From contig SYFN01000175.1 of assembly GCA_005800405.1 (NCBI GenBank), positions 1-21,724 of the forward strand: DNA of 21,724 nucleotides. Direction: 5' to 3'. The notes under the pieces were generated by a model. The model was given only the letters and a program-made list of their open reading frames with translations, ran no database searches and was not told the origin of the DNA. The position numbers were made by a program, and so were the translations under genes. Of this stretch, positions 1-8,420 are shown piece by piece. The stretch's first letter is position 1, and every line of letters starts with the position of its first letter. This stretch comes from Burkholderiales bacterium. Its GTDB lineage: Bacteria; Pseudomonadota; Gammaproteobacteria; Burkholderiales; Burkholderiaceae_D.

Positions 1-1
1 C

Positions 2-109
2 GCCTACATCATCAATCAGGGTTCGGTACTGGCTTCGGGCAGCCCGGCCGACATCATTACCAATGAGTCGGTTCGCCGCGTGTATCTTGGCGAAAATTTC
101 CGAATGTAA
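2..109 (+). CDS. lptB: LPS export ABC transporter ATP-binding protein LptB, 3' end only
   Basis: Only the last 35 codons are in the window; the gene begins before base 1. The translation runs from AYIINQGSV through ASGSPADIITNE to the terminal VRRVYLGENFRM. This matches the conserved C-terminal tail of LptB, the cytoplasmic ATPase that powers LptFG-mediated lipopolysaccharide extraction from the inner membrane. The Walker and signature motifs lie upstream, outside the window. The TAA stop is 12 bases before the rpoN start, and the lptB-rpoN order is a classic proteobacterial arrangement, so the two are probably co-transcribed. Identification rests on the tail motif plus synteny and is strong for such a short piece. 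Confidence 0.88.
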   Translation, partial: AYIINQGSVLASGSPADIITNESVRRVYLGENFRM

Positions 110-121
110 GGGCCAGCCTAG

Positions 122-1594
122 ATGAAGCAGACCCTACAGCTCCGCGTTTCACAGCATCTGGCGTTAACGCCACAGCTGCAACAATCGATACGATTGCTGC
201 AGCTGTCTACGCTGGAACTACATCAGGAGCTGGAGCAAATGCTGACTGATAATCCTTTACTGGAACGGCTCGACGATCCACTTGACCACTCGATCCGCCT
301 GCTCGGCGATGGTGCGATCAGCCAGGCACCCACCGCGCCTTCAACCGAGGCTGAATCCAATGCGGATGCCAGCGCCGCTTCCGAAGGCACTTTCGATACG
401 CCCGCGCAGAGTGAGGAAAGCGGCGGCACTGAAGCCGAATGGGGCTTTGATGATGTGGCCCGGTCTACCAAGGCGCCTGAAGACGATGATTCGCGTCCGC
501 AACTCGAAGCACATGAATCCACGCTACGTGAGCATCTGCTGGAACAGCTCTCGGTCACGGTAGACAATCGCCGAGACCGCGCACTGGTGGAATTACTGAT
601 CGAAGTGCTGGATGACAATGGCTATCTGGAAGAGCCTCTGGAAGAGATTCACGGCCGCCTTCCCGAAGAGCTCGATATCGATATGGATGAAATGCAGGTG
701 GCGCTCAAGCTGCTGCAGAGTTTCGACCCGGCCGGGGTTGGCGCGCGCAATGCCTCGGAATGCCTGTCCTTGCAGATCCGGCGTATGGAGAAAGTTCCCT
801 TCGTCACGCGGCGCATGGCGCTGACTCTGGTAGAAAAATATCTTGAACTATTCGCTCAGCGCGAGTTCAACAAGCTTAAGAAGGCCTTGGATTGTGATGA
901 TGAGGACTTGCGCGAAGCGCAAGCGGTGATCAAGGCGTGCAACCCTCACCCAGGCGCGCCATATGCGGGTGACGCGTCGGATTATGTGGTGCCGGATGTG
1001 ATTGTCAAACGGGCAAAGAACGGCTGGCAGGTAACACTGAACAGGGACGTCATGCCTAAGCTGCGGGTCAATGCTATGTATGCCAATATCCTCAAGCAAA
1101 ATAAAGGCGAGGGATCACTCACTTCGCAGCTTCAGGAAGCCAAATGGCTGATCAAAAATATGCGCCAGCGCTTTGACACGATCCTGCGGGTAGCACAGGC
1201 GATAGTAGAGCGACAACGTAATTTCTTCTCGCATGGCGAAGTCGCGATGAAGCCACTTGTACTGCGGGAAATTGCTGATACACTAGGTCTTCATGAGAGC
1301 ACGATTTCTCGTGTTACCACGCAAAAATACATGCTGACGCCTCATGGCATGTTTGAATTGAAATACTTCTTTGGCAGCCACGTGGCCACGGAAGCCGGCG
1401 GTGAGGCATCGTCGACCGCTATACGTGCTTTGATAAAACAACTGATAGGAGCTGAGGAACCCAAGAACCCGTTTTCCGATAGCAAAATTATGGATATGCT
1501 GGCTGAACAGGGAATGGTTGTCGCGAGACGTACGGTCGCAAAGTACCGCGAAGCCTTGAAAATTCCTCCTGTCAACCTGCGAAAGTCCCTTTAG
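122..1594 (+). CDS. rpoN: RNA polymerase sigma-54 factor RpoN
   Basis: Encodes a 490-residue alternative sigma factor that directs RNA polymerase to -24/-12 promoters and needs enhancer-binding ATPases for open complex formation. The glutamine- and leucine-rich Region I is at residues 1-50 ([18 protein letters not shown], then DNPLLE). A poorly conserved acidic Region II spans about 55-135. The core-binding region follows, then the DNA-binding part with the helix-turn-helix stretch [15 protein letters not shown]. The RpoN box [10 protein letters not shown] is intact at residues 468-477. Length is normal for the family. The ATG at 122 is chosen because the protein begins exactly at the conserved MKQTLQLR start. 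It ends with TAG, which shows that TAG is a real stop in this genome. It lies 12 bases after lptB and about 100 bases before hpf. Confidence 0.97.
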   Translation: MKQTLQLRVSQHLALTPQLQQSIRLLQLSTLELHQELEQMLTDNPLLERLDDPLDHSIRLLGDGAISQAPTAPSTEAESNADASAASEGTFDTPAQSEESGGTEAEWGFDDVARSTKAPEDDDSRPQLEAHESTLREHLLEQLSVTVDNRRDRALVELLIEVLDDNGYLEEPLEEIHGRLPEELDIDMDEMQVALKLLQSFDPAGVGARNASECLSLQIRRMEKVPFVTRRMALTLVEKYLELFAQREFNKLKKALDCDDEDLREAQAVIKACNPHPGAPYAGDASDYVVPDVIVKRAKNGWQVTLNRDVMPKLRVNAMYANILKQNKGEGSLTSQLQEAKWLIKNMRQRFDTILRVAQAIVERQRNFFSHGEVAMKPLVLREIADTLGLHESTISRVTTQKYMLTPHGMFELKYFFGSHVATEAGGEASSTAIRALIKQLIGAEEPKNPFSDSKIMDMLAEQGMVVARRTVAKYREALKIPPVNLRKSL

Positions 1595-1611
1595 CTTCCC
1601 GAGTTTTTAAC

Positions 1612-1670
1612 CGTTGCTGTAAGTCCTTCGAATGCGTCTTCGGTCATTCACTGAAGAAACGGCAGCAACG
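1612..1670 (+). promoter_or_regulatory. nested stem-loop in the hpf leader
   Basis: Two nested stems lie between the rpoN stop and the hpf ribosome binding site. The outer stem is CGTTGCTG (1612-1619) with CAGCAACG (1663-1670), 8 perfect pairs. The inner stem is CTTC-GAATG (1626-1634) with CATTC (1645-1649) and GAAG (1653-1656), 9 pairs with a 3-base bulge and a 10-base loop. No U-run follows, so it is not a standard intrinsic terminator. It ends 7 bases before the Shine-Dalgarno sequence. A leader element controlling hpf translation or mRNA processing is possible; function is inferred only. Confidence 0.4.
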
Positions 1671-1677
1671 CCATACC

Positions 1678-1683
1678 AAGGAG
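1678..1683 (+). promoter_or_regulatory. Shine-Dalgarno site that fixes the hpf start
   Basis: AAGGAG at 1678-1683 sits 8 bases before the ATG at 1692. It selects that ATG over the in-frame upstream ATG at 1632, which lies inside the leader hairpin loop region and has no comparable site. Confidence 0.8.
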
Positions 1684-1691
1684 CACTCTGT

Positions 1692-2042
1692 ATGAATCTG
1701 AAAATCAGTGGGCATCATCTGGAACTCACCCCTGCCTTGCGGGCTTATGTGGAAAGCAAGCTCGAGCGTATCAAGCGCCATTTTGACAACGTCATCGATA
1801 TTACCGTCACGCTCTCCGTCGACTCCCTGACCGAAAAAGAAAAACGCCAGCGGGCAGAAATCAACCTGCATTTACGGGGTAAGGATTTGCACGTCGAGAG
1901 CGAAGCCCAGGATATGTACGCAGCTATCGATCTGCTCATGGACAAGCTGGACCGACAGGTCTTGAAACACAAGGACAAGATTCAGAACCACCAGCACGAA
2001 GGTGTCAAGCGTTACTCAGGCCCGGAGATAGAAGCAGCCTGA
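1692..2042 (+). CDS. hpf: ribosome hibernation promoting factor (HPF/YfiA family)
   Basis: A 116-residue protein of the short HPF/YfiA family, which binds the 30S decoding region and stabilises inactive ribosomes during slow growth or stress. The N-terminus [21 protein letters not shown], the ERIKRHFD helix, the [21 protein letters not shown] strand pair and [17 protein letters not shown] are characteristic of the beta-alpha-beta-beta-beta-alpha fold. There is no long-form C-terminal dimerisation domain. The start is the ATG at 1692, preceded by AAGGAG. A longer reading from 1632 would add 20 residues without family similarity. It follows rpoN, the usual location in proteobacteria, and is closed by a strong terminator, so ptsN/hprK do not follow here. 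Confidence 0.93.
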   Translation: MNLKISGHHLELTPALRAYVESKLERIKRHFDNVIDITVTLSVDSLTEKEKRQRAEINLHLRGKDLHVESEAQDMYAAIDLLMDKLDRQVLKHKDKIQNHQHEGVKRYSGPEIEAA

Positions 2043-2062
2043 TTGACGCCACTATCTGGCCC

Positions 2063-2087
2063 GGGGCGCAATCGCGCCCCTTTTTTT
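2063..2087 (+). terminator. intrinsic terminator after hpf
   Basis: GGGGCGC (2063-2069), loop AATC, GCGCCCC (2074-2080): a perfect 7-pair GC-rich stem followed by seven T (2081-2087). It starts 21 bases after the hpf stop and closes the lptB-rpoN-hpf unit. Confidence 0.95.
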
Positions 2088-2103
2088 CGCCTCAGTTTTG
2101 GCG

Positions 2104-2121
2104 CATCGCCATCGCCATCGC
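2104..2121 (+). repeat. short tandem repeat (CATCGC)x3
   Basis: Three perfect hexamer copies, CATCGC, followed by the degenerate CACGCC, in the intergenic region before the crotonase gene. No function is apparent. The rest of 2088-2238 shows no promoter I could defend. Confidence 0.7.
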
Positions 2122-2238
2122 CACGCCGAAGCGGACTATCCCTGCGCAAAAGACTGGCTTTCTCGCCTCCAAAGCGCAGCGTGAAGCATACCCGATAAAC
2201 TCATGCCTTCCAAGTCACCACCTGCCTGAGCACACCTC

Positions 2239-3330
2239 ATGAGCGACCTCGTATTGGCCGACATTAGCGGTCACACCGGCATCATCACGCTGAACCGCCC
2301 CAGCGCCCTGAATTCACTTACACTCGATATGGTGCGCACCATGACCAGCACGCTGCTGGACTGGCGCGATCAGTCGGGGATTCATTACGTGATGGTTCGC
2401 AGCAGCAGTGAAAAAGTCTATTGTGCAGGCGGTGATATCCGTTTTTTCCATCAGAAGGGTAAAGCGACGGCGACTGAAGGCGCGGCACTGATCGAAGATT
2501 TTTTCACCGAAGAATATGCGCTCAACCATTTGATTCATCAATATCCCAAACCGTATATTGCGCTGATGGATGGTGTCGTGATGGGGGGCGGCATGGGTAT
2601 TGCTCAGGCAGGTCCGGCGGCTCGCATCCGTATCGTGACTGAACGCACAAAAATGGCCATGCCTGAAGTCGGCATTGGACTTTTCCCGGACGTGGGCGGT
2701 GGATACTTTTTATCGCGCGCAAACGGACAGCTCGGGACTTATCTCGGGGTTACAGGCGAGATGATCGGCGCCAGTGACGCACTGTATGCGGGGCTGGCCG
2801 ATGTGTTTGTACCCGCTGCTGAACTGCCTGCCCTGCAGGCAGTCATTATGTCGTCTTCAGCAGACCGTCTGCGCGATGCGATCACCCACTTCGCAATGCC
2901 TTTCGCTTCTCAAGCAGATCCCACGAACAGTCGTCTTGCAGGAATGCGAGCGTCAATTGACCAACATTTTTCGAGCGACTCCATGAACGAGCTCATGACA
3001 TCGCTCTCGGCAGACGCCAGCAAATTTGCGGGCAAGACTCTGGAGATTATGCGCAAGCGCTCGCCGCTGATGATGAGCGTCACCCTGTCTCAGCTGCGCC
3101 GCGCCGCCACGATGACGATTGGCGAGTGTTTGCGCATGGAGCGAACGATGGTCAGACGCTGTTTCGAGCATGGCGAGGTCATCGAGGGTGTGCGTGCTCT
3201 GGCGATAGACAAGGACCACGCGCCGAATTGGAATCCGGCAACGCTAGCCGTGGTTACACCAGAAATGGTAGCGCACTTCTTTGAAAGTGCATGGCCAGCG
3301 TATGCGCATCCACTACGCGCGCTAAACTAG
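2239..3330 (+). CDS. 3-hydroxyisobutyryl-CoA hydrolase-type enoyl-CoA hydratase/isomerase family protein
   Basis: A 363-residue crotonase-fold enzyme of the HIBCH (ECH_2) branch, predicted to hydrolyse 3-hydroxyisobutyryl-CoA in valine breakdown. The oxyanion-hole segments are CAGGDIR (residues 62-68) and VMGGGMG (114-120). The catalytic pair typical of hydrolases is present as MPE (E143) and FPDVGG (D151), spaced 8 residues apart as in HIBCH. The C-terminal domain EGVRALAIDKDHAPNWNPA is the hallmark extension that distinguishes this branch from ordinary short enoyl-CoA hydratases, and length fits. The ATG at 2239 is used; the ribosome binding site is weak. No other valine-pathway genes are nearby, so the exact substrate is inferred from the family. 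It stands alone, convergent with dgt, and ends in TAG. Confidence 0.88.
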   Translation: MSDLVLADISGHTGIITLNRPSALNSLTLDMVRTMTSTLLDWRDQSGIHYVMVRSSSEKVYCAGGDIRFFHQKGKATATEGAALIEDFFTEEYALNHLIHQYPKPYIALMDGVVMGGGMGIAQAGPAARIRIVTERTKMAMPEVGIGLFPDVGGGYFLSRANGQLGTYLGVTGEMIGASDALYAGLADVFVPAAELPALQAVIMSSSADRLRDAITHFAMPFASQADPTNSRLAGMRASIDQHFSSDSMNELMTSLSADASKFAGKTLEIMRKRSPLMMSVTLSQLRRAATMTIGECLRMERTMVRRCFEHGEVIEGVRALAIDKDHAPNWNPATLAVVTPEMVAHFFESAWPAYAHPLRALN

Positions 3331-3340
3331 AGTGATGCTG

Positions 3341-3374
3341 AATCTGGTGGTTCAGGTGATTACCTGATCAGATT
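3341..3374. terminator. nested hairpin between convergent genes, possible bidirectional terminator
   Basis: Outer stem AATCTG (3341-3346) with CAGATT (3369-3374); inner stem TCAGGT (3352-3357), loop GATT, ACCTGA (3362-3367). It fills the 37-base gap between the crotonase stop and the dgt stop, and its right arm overlaps the dgt stop codon. Neither strand has a T-run after it, so termination is inferred from position and stability only. Confidence 0.45.
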
Positions 3375-4510
3375 TCGTCGACGACAAACAAGCGTCGATA
3401 CTCGCGCATCGCATAACGATCTGTCATACCCGCGATGTAGTCCGCCACCTCGCGCGCCTGCTCGTCTATATTCCCGCCGTTTATTTGATAATCAGGCGGC
3501 ATCAATTGTGGGCCTTCGAGAAAAATGTTAAACAAGTCAGTGACGATACGCCGTGCCTTGCTGGTCATGCGATTGACCACATAGTGCTGATAAAGATTCG
3601 CCCTCAGGAAGCGTTTAAGCTCTTGCGCTTCCTGTTTCATGGTGTCGGAAAACGAAATCAGCGCTGGCGAATTGCGTACATCATCAATCGACTTCACACT
3701 CGTATCACGTATCTGAGCACGCGAGGTATCGATCAGATCAACAACCAGGGAATTAATCATGCGACGGACCGTTTCATTAATGGCACGTCGCCCCTGAATG
3801 CCAGGAAACTCTTTCTGTACCAGCGACCAGTGACGCGCATAGAGGGTAACTTCATCCAGCTGCGCCGTAGTCAGCAAGCCCGAACGAAGACCGTCATCAA
3901 TATCATGGTTGTTATACGCAATCTCATCCGCCAGATTGGCCAACTGTGCCTCGAGGCTGGGTTGCTTGCGCTCGATGAAGCGGCGGCCAACCTCCCCTAA
4001 CTGCTCCGCATTCAGCAGTGAGCAGTGCTTGAGCACACCCTCGCGAGTTTCAAACATCAGATTCAGGCCATCAAACGCGCCATAACGCTGCTCCAGCTTG
4101 TCGATCACTCGCAGACTTTGGAGGTTGTGCTCGAAGCCGCCATAGGCTTTCATGCACACGTTGAGCGCATCTTGCCCAGCGTGACCAAAGGGCGTATGTC
4201 CCAAATCATGGGCCAGCGAGATCGCCTCGACGAGATCTTCGTTGAGTTGTAGATTGCGAGCGAGCGAGCGAGCAATTTGCGCGACCTCGATGCTGTGCGT
4301 GAGCCGTGTGCGAAACAAATCACCCTCGTGATTAACGAACACCTGCGTCTTGTACTCAAGGCGACGAAAAGCGGCGCAATGAATGATGCGGTCGCGGTCA
4401 CGCTGAAATTCACTGCGAGTATCAGAAGCGCCTTCCGCGAAATGACGTCCACGTGAAGTCGTTGAACGAGCAGCGTACGGCGCAAGATGCAATTCGAAAT
4501 CAGTCATCAT
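3368..4510 (-). CDS. dgt: deoxyguanosinetriphosphate triphosphohydrolase-like HD-domain protein
   Basis: About 380 residues of the dGTPase family (HD superfamily), which hydrolyse dGTP (or other dNTPs in the dgt-like branch) to the nucleoside and triphosphate. The metal site is complete: H in [10 protein letters not shown] (about residue 72), HD in [12 protein letters not shown] (101-102), then [12 protein letters not shown] and the distal [13 protein letters not shown]. Length fits the shorter dgt-like branch rather than the approximately 500-residue E. coli Dgt. The ATG at 4510 overlaps the aroB TGA as ATGA; a second ATG follows at 4507. An ORF extension to 4546 adds 12 residues inside aroB and is not favoured. 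It is the last gene of the pil-aro unit and probably translationally coupled to aroB. Confidence 0.9.
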   Translation of the reverse strand: MMTDFELHLAPYAARSTTSRGRHFAEGASDTRSEFQRDRDRIIHCAAFRRLEYKTQVFVNHEGDLFRTRLTHSIEVAQIARSLARNLQLNEDLVEAISLAHDLGHTPFGHAGQDALNVCMKAYGGFEHNLQSLRVIDKLEQRYGAFDGLNLMFETREGVLKHCSLLNAEQLGEVGRRFIERKQPSLEAQLANLADEIAYNNHDIDDGLRSGLLTTAQLDEVTLYARHWSLVQKEFPGIQGRRAINETVRRMINSLVVDLIDTSRAQIRDTSVKSIDDVRNSPALISFSDTMKQEAQELKRFLRANLYQHYVVNRMTSKARRIVTDLFNIFLEGPQLMPPDYQINGGNIDEQAREVADYIAGMTDRYAMREYRRLFVVDEI

Positions 4511-5613
4511 GAAATCTGGCCGACGCAAGCCGCGAGCGTCGCCCATAGCATATCCTTGGGTACGCCCGTGATGACGGCCTGACCCAGGGGCTTGAGCAGA
4601 ATGAATTTAATTTCGCCTCCCTCGTTTTTCTTGTCGACCTCCATCAGCTCCAGCCAGCGATCGGTACCCAGATCGGGCGCCACCACAGGGAGACCAGCCG
4701 CCTTCACTAGTGCGGTAATGCGCGAGTTATCTCGCGCTGACAGATACCCCAGTCGATGCGACAAATCCGCTGCCATCACCATGCCACAACCTACGGCCTC
4801 GCCATGCAGCCACGAACCGTACCCCATACCCGCTTCAATGGCATGTCCGAAGGTATGGCCAAAATTCAGAATGGCGCGCAGACCTGATTCGCGCTCATCC
4901 TGTCGCACGACATCCGCCTTGATTTTGCAGGAACGCTGAATCCCATGCGCCAGCGCCGCATCATCACGTGCTATGAGTTCATTCATGTGTACTTCCAGCC
5001 AGCTGAAAAATTCAGCGTCGATAATGGCACCATGCTTGATGACCTCGGCGAGTCCTGCAGAAAGTTCGCGTTGCGGCAGCGTAGACAGGGTGGCAGTATC
5101 AACCAGCACCGATTGTGGCTGGTAAAACGCACCAATCATGTTCTTACCCAGCGGATGATTGATCGCGGTCTTGCCACCGACTGAAGAATCCACTTGCGCC
5201 AGCAGGGTTGTGGGGATTTGCACGAATGGCACACCACGCATATAGGTTGCAGCGGCAAAACCCGTCATATCGCCAATCACCCCACCACCTAATGCCGCCA
5301 GCGTGGTCTTTCGATCGCATTTATTCTCAAGCAGCGAATCAAAAATACGCATCAGATTATCGACATTTTTTTCTTCTTCTCCGTCGGGCAGCACGATAGC
5401 GAGACAATGCTTTCCAGCGGCCTCAAGCATGTCGGTCAAGCGCTGAAGATACAAAGGCGCTACGATGGTATTGGTAACGATAGCAACTCGTTTGCCGGGA
5501 ATGAGATGTGCAAAATCTGCATGGCCCAGCAAATGGCGGCCGATGATGATCGGGTAGCTACGCTCTATCAGAGATACGGTGAGATCTGTAAAAACAGAGG
5601 GGGTTGATATCAT
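4507..5613 (-). CDS. aroB: 3-dehydroquinate synthase
   Basis: A 368-residue cytoplasmic NAD-dependent enzyme that converts DAHP to 3-dehydroquinate, step two of the shikimate pathway. Seen motifs: DGEEEKN, the glycine-rich [52 protein letters not shown], and the metal-binding [11 protein letters not shown] and LHGEAVG. Length is normal and no key motif is missing. The ATG at 5613 overlaps the aroK stop by 4 bases (ATGA), and its own stop overlaps the dgt start in the same way, so aroK-aroB-dgt look translationally coupled. The pilQ-aroK-aroB order is widespread in gamma- and betaproteobacteria, which supports the assignment. Confidence 0.97.
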   Translation of the reverse strand: MISTPSVFTDLTVSLIERSYPIIIGRHLLGHADFAHLIPGKRVAIVTNTIVAPLYLQRLTDMLEAAGKHCLAIVLPDGEEEKNVDNLMRIFDSLLENKCDRKTTLAALGGGVIGDMTGFAAATYMRGVPFVQIPTTLLAQVDSSVGGKTAINHPLGKNMIGAFYQPQSVLVDTATLSTLPQRELSAGLAEVIKHGAIIDAEFFSWLEVHMNELIARDDAALAHGIQRSCKIKADVVRQDERESGLRAILNFGHTFGHAIEAGMGYGSWLHGEAVGCGMVMAADLSHRLGYLSARDNSRITALVKAAGLPVVAPDLGTDRWLELMEVDKKNEGGEIKFILLKPLGQAVITGVPKDMLWATLAACVGQIS

Positions 5614-6209
5614 GGCAGTGAATCAGACTCGGCTTCGCGGATGTCGGCGTTAGTGAATGTTTCACTTTCAACCGGCGGGATCTTGGTGTTGCGCTGTAGT
5701 TGCGTCAGAATATTTTGAACAACGGAATGGACATTCAGCCTTCCGGTTTCAATAATAATGTGCGCGACTTCCTGATAAAGCGGCGCACGCTCACGCGAAA
5801 GTGTTTCTATCTTTGCTCGCGGATCGGCAGTTTGTAGCAGTGGGCGATTTTTGTCATGGCTGGTGCGCTGAAGAATACTGGCCACGGATGCGCGCAGATA
5901 AATCACCGTCCCACGCTCGCGCAGAAGCTGCCGGCTGGTTTCATTCAATACTGCGCCCCCACCCGTGGCCAATACGATGCCTTGCTGTGCAGTGAGGTCA
6001 CGTATGACATCAGCCTCTCGCTGGCGAAAACTGGCTTCGCCCTCGATTTCAAAAATGAGTGGAATGGACGCGCCTGTTCGTGTTTCGATTTGCTGATCGG
6101 CGTCGAGAAAACGCAAATTGAGTTTTTTTGCCAGCGAGCGTCCTATCGTGGTCTTGCCCGAACCCATCAGCCCAACCAGGAAAATGTTGTTTGTCGAATT
6201 CTGCATCAT
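5610..6209 (-). CDS. aroK: shikimate kinase
   Basis: A P-loop kinase of about 199 residues that phosphorylates shikimate at the 3-position in aromatic amino acid biosynthesis. Walker A is GLMGSGKTT; shikimate-contact residues are in FLDADQQIE and FRQRE; GGGAV forms the next conserved loop; NRPLL carries the lid arginine. About 25 residues of tail beyond the core (from roughly TKIPPVESE) extend it past the usual 170-175. Start is uncertain: ATG codons at 6209 and 6206 are preceded by GGTGG, while a TTG at 6218 is possible but less likely. It lies 96 bases after the pilQ stop and overlaps aroB by 4 bases. Confidence 0.94.
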   Translation of the reverse strand: MMQNSTNNIFLVGLMGSGKTTIGRSLAKKLNLRFLDADQQIETRTGASIPLIFEIEGEASFRQREADVIRDLTAQQGIVLATGGGAVLNETSRQLLRERGTVIYLRASVASILQRTSHDKNRPLLQTADPRAKIETLSRERAPLYQEVAHIIIETGRLNVHSVVQNILTQLQRNTKIPPVESETFTNADIREAESDSLP

Positions 6210-6305
6210 CGCCACCAATCGGGTTCATTGCCCGGAAAGACGACAGTTTATCGCATTCGACAACTCAGGACGGACCCGATCTGGGCCGAGCTGAGCCCAT
6301 CCGGT

Positions 6306-7463
6306 TCAGCGCACGACAGGTGAATCCGTGACGATGCGGGGAGTGATGAAGATTAGCAGCTCGGCCTGGTCCCGTGTACGACGCGTGCTGCGGAACAGGC
6401 GACCTAAGACCGGAATGTCTCCCAGCACTGGCACCTTGAGCTCGCTGTCAATTTCGGTCTGGGTAAAAATTCCGCCCAGGACGACCGTACCGCCAATCTC
6501 CACCTGCACATTGGTTTTAACGTGCTTGGTATTGATGGCGAAGCTGGAGCCCACGGCAACACCTCGGGAATCTTTGGCGACATCGACGACCAGAATCACA
6601 TTGCCATCGGGCGTAATCTGAGGGGTGACCTCCAGTTTGAGATTGGCTTTTTTGAATTGAACCGAAGTCGCGCCGCTACTGGTCGTCTGTTGAAATGGAA
6701 TTTCTTCGCCCTGCTCGATCAGCGCCGGCTGCTGATCGGCGGTGACCACGCGTGGACTGGAGATGATTTTTCCTTTACCGTCGGCTTCCAGTGCGGACAG
6801 CTCAAGGTTCAGGAAGCGATTTGCATTGGCAGAGAAAAGGCTGATTCCCATACTCGCTGGTGCTGCGCCATTGATTGACGCTGCGGGTAAATTAACAAAC
6901 TGCGTGTTCGGCACGAAAGATTGCTGAGTCACGGTAGTCTGTGCGGTCTGCTCGCCCACACCCAGATAATTTCCGCTGACCGCAAGCCGACTGGATCCAG
7001 GCAAATTGATGCCAGGCGCTGCACCACGTGCACCACGAAGATCGGCAAAGCCGAGCTTTACACCCAGACTTTTGCTGAACGTATCATCTGCCTCGGCGAT
7101 ACGGGCTTCGATCATGACCTGACGTGTGGGTATGTCGGTCAGCTGTATCAGTTTGCGTACTTCTTCCAGACGGCTGGGTGTATCGGTCACGAACAGTTTG
7201 TTGGTGCGCGGCTCGGCAGATGCGCTGCCACGACATGACAAAATACTGCCACGCCCTACCTGACCATCCAGACCGAAGACCTGACGAAAAGCATCAGCCT
7301 TTTGATAATTCAACTGGAAGGTCTCGGTGATCAATGGCTCCAGCTCAGATATCTGCGCGCGCTGCTCCAGCTCCAGCCTTTCCTTGGTCAGCAATTCATC
7401 CTTGGGTGCGATCCAGAGCACATTACCGTTACGCCGCATATTCAGGCCCCGCGCCTGCATCAC
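6306..7463 (-). CDS. pilQ: PilQ C-terminal fragment: secretin core
   Basis: The 3' part, 385 residues from the first available ATG after the amber codon. It holds the rest of STN (MQARGLNMRRNGNVLWIAPKDELL), the N1 secretin domain (ETFQLNYQKADAF to about TDIPTRQVMIEARI) and the whole secretin barrel (IEQGEEIPFQQ, LEVTPQITPDGNVIL, VEIGGTVVLGGIF, VPVLGDIPVLGRLFR, LLIFITPRIV). Alone it has no signal peptide and the restart ATG has no clear Shine-Dalgarno sequence, so an exported secretin from this piece alone is improbable. All motifs are intact, with no further stops or shifts over 389 codons after the TAG. Confidence 0.75.
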   Translation of the reverse strand: MMQARGLNMRRNGNVLWIAPKDELLTKERLELEQRAQISELEPLITETFQLNYQKADAFRQVFGLDGQVGRGSILSCRGSASAEPRTNKLFVTDTPSRLEEVRKLIQLTDIPTRQVMIEARIAEADDTFSKSLGVKLGFADLRGARGAAPGINLPGSSRLAVSGNYLGVGEQTAQTTVTQQSFVPNTQFVNLPAASINGAAPASMGISLFSANANRFLNLELSALEADGKGKIISSPRVVTADQQPALIEQGEEIPFQQTTSSGATSVQFKKANLKLEVTPQITPDGNVILVVDVAKDSRGVAVGSSFAINTKHVKTNVQVEIGGTVVLGGIFTQTEIDSELKVPVLGDIPVLGRLFRSTRRTRDQAELLIFITPRIVTDSPVVR

Positions 7464-7475
7464 AATATCGAGTGC

Positions 7476-8420
7476 CTAATCCCAAGGGACATCCTTTAAC
7501 CTGAGCGTGAGATTGCCGCTCACGCTATCGCTAGCGACCACATTGAGTCCGGTGAAATCTGCAATCACCTGTAGCAATGCGCGCACTTCGATATTTTGAA
7601 AACTCATCGACAGCTTGTCACCACGATAGCCACGATTACTTGCCGCCGTTTTGCCATCATCCGGATTGACAGATCGTACTTCGAGCACCAGTCGTCGATC
7701 AGTCTGCCAAGCCAGATGCTCCCACTGGCCACGCGGCTCAATCAGCATGCGCACCGTGTCACCGTCTGCGCGTGTGGTGATGAATCGTACCGGAGTACCG
7801 AAATCGGCCACATCGAGTTTACGCCGAAGTACTTCGGGCAAACTGGTTTTCATGAAATCGACGATCAGTGACTGACCCTGACGGCGCACATCAATAGATG
7901 ATTGCGTTCTTGCCAAATCAATGATGATACGCCTGGCATCGCCATCACCCCGTCGAAAATCCATATCCACAATCGCGTTCTTTTCTGTCACTAGGCTTGC
8001 GGCACGTGCGCTTCGGTCTGAACCCACTTTATCGTCAGCCAGGGTCACCGTCAGCGTCTGTCCCGTCAAGCGCATGCTGAACTGCTGTGGACGCTTGAGA
8101 TTGAGCACAATACGCGTACGTCCTGCGGCTTGCACAAGATCGGCGTAACGCAGCTCACCGGCATCGAATACTCGCCGGGAATGCCCGGTGGCATTCAACG
8201 TGTCCGAAAAATCAAGCACGATTCTTGGCGGGTTGGCGGTAGAAAAGCTACCCGGCATTACAGCAGGTGCCTGGCGCATGGGAATACGCAAAGACAACAC
8301 CGATCCGGAATGACTGACCTCGATACCCGTGATCGCATTGAGCTCCGCCCTTGCGTTCGTGATCATGATCATTACGCAGCCCGTGAACCAGCGCCTTGCT
8401 TTTAACGTCACTGCATTCAT
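7476..8420 (-). CDS. pilQ: PilQ N-terminal fragment: signal peptide, two AMIN domains, partial STN
   Basis: The 5' part of the broken pilQ encodes 314 residues before the TAG. A signal peptide with a likely cleavage after NARA (about residue 24) is followed by a first AMIN domain (ITGIEVSHSG to about VTLADDK) and a second (IVDMDFRRG to about LVLEVRSV). These domains bind peptidoglycan or periplasmic partners. The STN/N0 domain begins at LSMSFQNIEVRALLQVIADFTGLNVV and is cut after KDVPWD. If translation stops here, the product would be a soluble periplasmic peptide with no secretin barrel. The ATG at 8420, not the TTG three bases earlier, has a good ribosome binding site. Confidence 0.8.
   Translation of the reverse strand: MNAVTLKARRWFTGCVMIMITNARAELNAITGIEVSHSGSVLSLRIPMRQAPAVMPGSFSTANPPRIVLDFSDTLNATGHSRRVFDAGELRYADLVQAAGRTRIVLNLKRPQQFSMRLTGQTLTVTLADDKVGSDRSARAASLVTEKNAIVDMDFRRGDGDARRIIIDLARTQSSIDVRRQGQSLIVDFMKTSLPEVLRRKLDVADFGTPVRFITTRADGDTVRMLIEPRGQWEHLAWQTDRRLVLEVRSVNPDDGKTAASNRGYRGDKLSMSFQNIEVRALLQVIADFTGLNVVASDSVSGNLTLRLKDVPWD

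Larger units (their letters stand above)
6306..8420 (-). pseudogene. pilQ: type IV pilus secretin PilQ interrupted by one in-frame amber codon
   Basis: The complete reading frame is 705 codons, a normal PilQ length, with a single internal TAG at codon 315 (7478-7476). Both halves are in the same frame, with no insertion or deletion. PilQ forms the outer-membrane channel through which type IV pili emerge. Across the stop the protein reads LRLKDVPWD-[TAG]-ALDIVMQARGLNMRR; family members have Gln (CAG) at this spot, so one C-to-T change on the coding strand explains it. Everything on both sides looks functional, so the lesion is either very recent, suppressed, or a sequence error. The ATG at 8420 overlaps the pilP TGA by one base and has GGAG 8 bases upstream. 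The two halves are listed separately. Confidence 0.85.

Noticed and set aside
1632..1691. N-terminal 20-residue extension of HPF from the ATG at 1632.
   Set aside because: No family similarity, lies inside the leader hairpin, and the ATG at 1692 has an ideal AAGGAG.
3485..4000. 171-codon plus-strand open frame opposite dgt.
   Set aside because: Antisense shadow of a clear dGTPase gene; no motif and no ribosome binding site.
4511..4546. 12-residue N-terminal extension of Dgt into aroB.
   Set aside because: The ATGA overlap at 4510 matches the other junctions of the unit, and the extension has no conservation I recognise.
6219..6305. Promoter or terminator between pilQ and aroK.
   Set aside because: Searched by eye; only weak partial matches, none with acceptable spacing or stem.
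7463..7475. Independent re-initiation to make a functional C-terminal PilQ.
   Set aside because: No Shine-Dalgarno site near the ATG at 7463 and no signal peptide, so the product could not be exported as a secretin.
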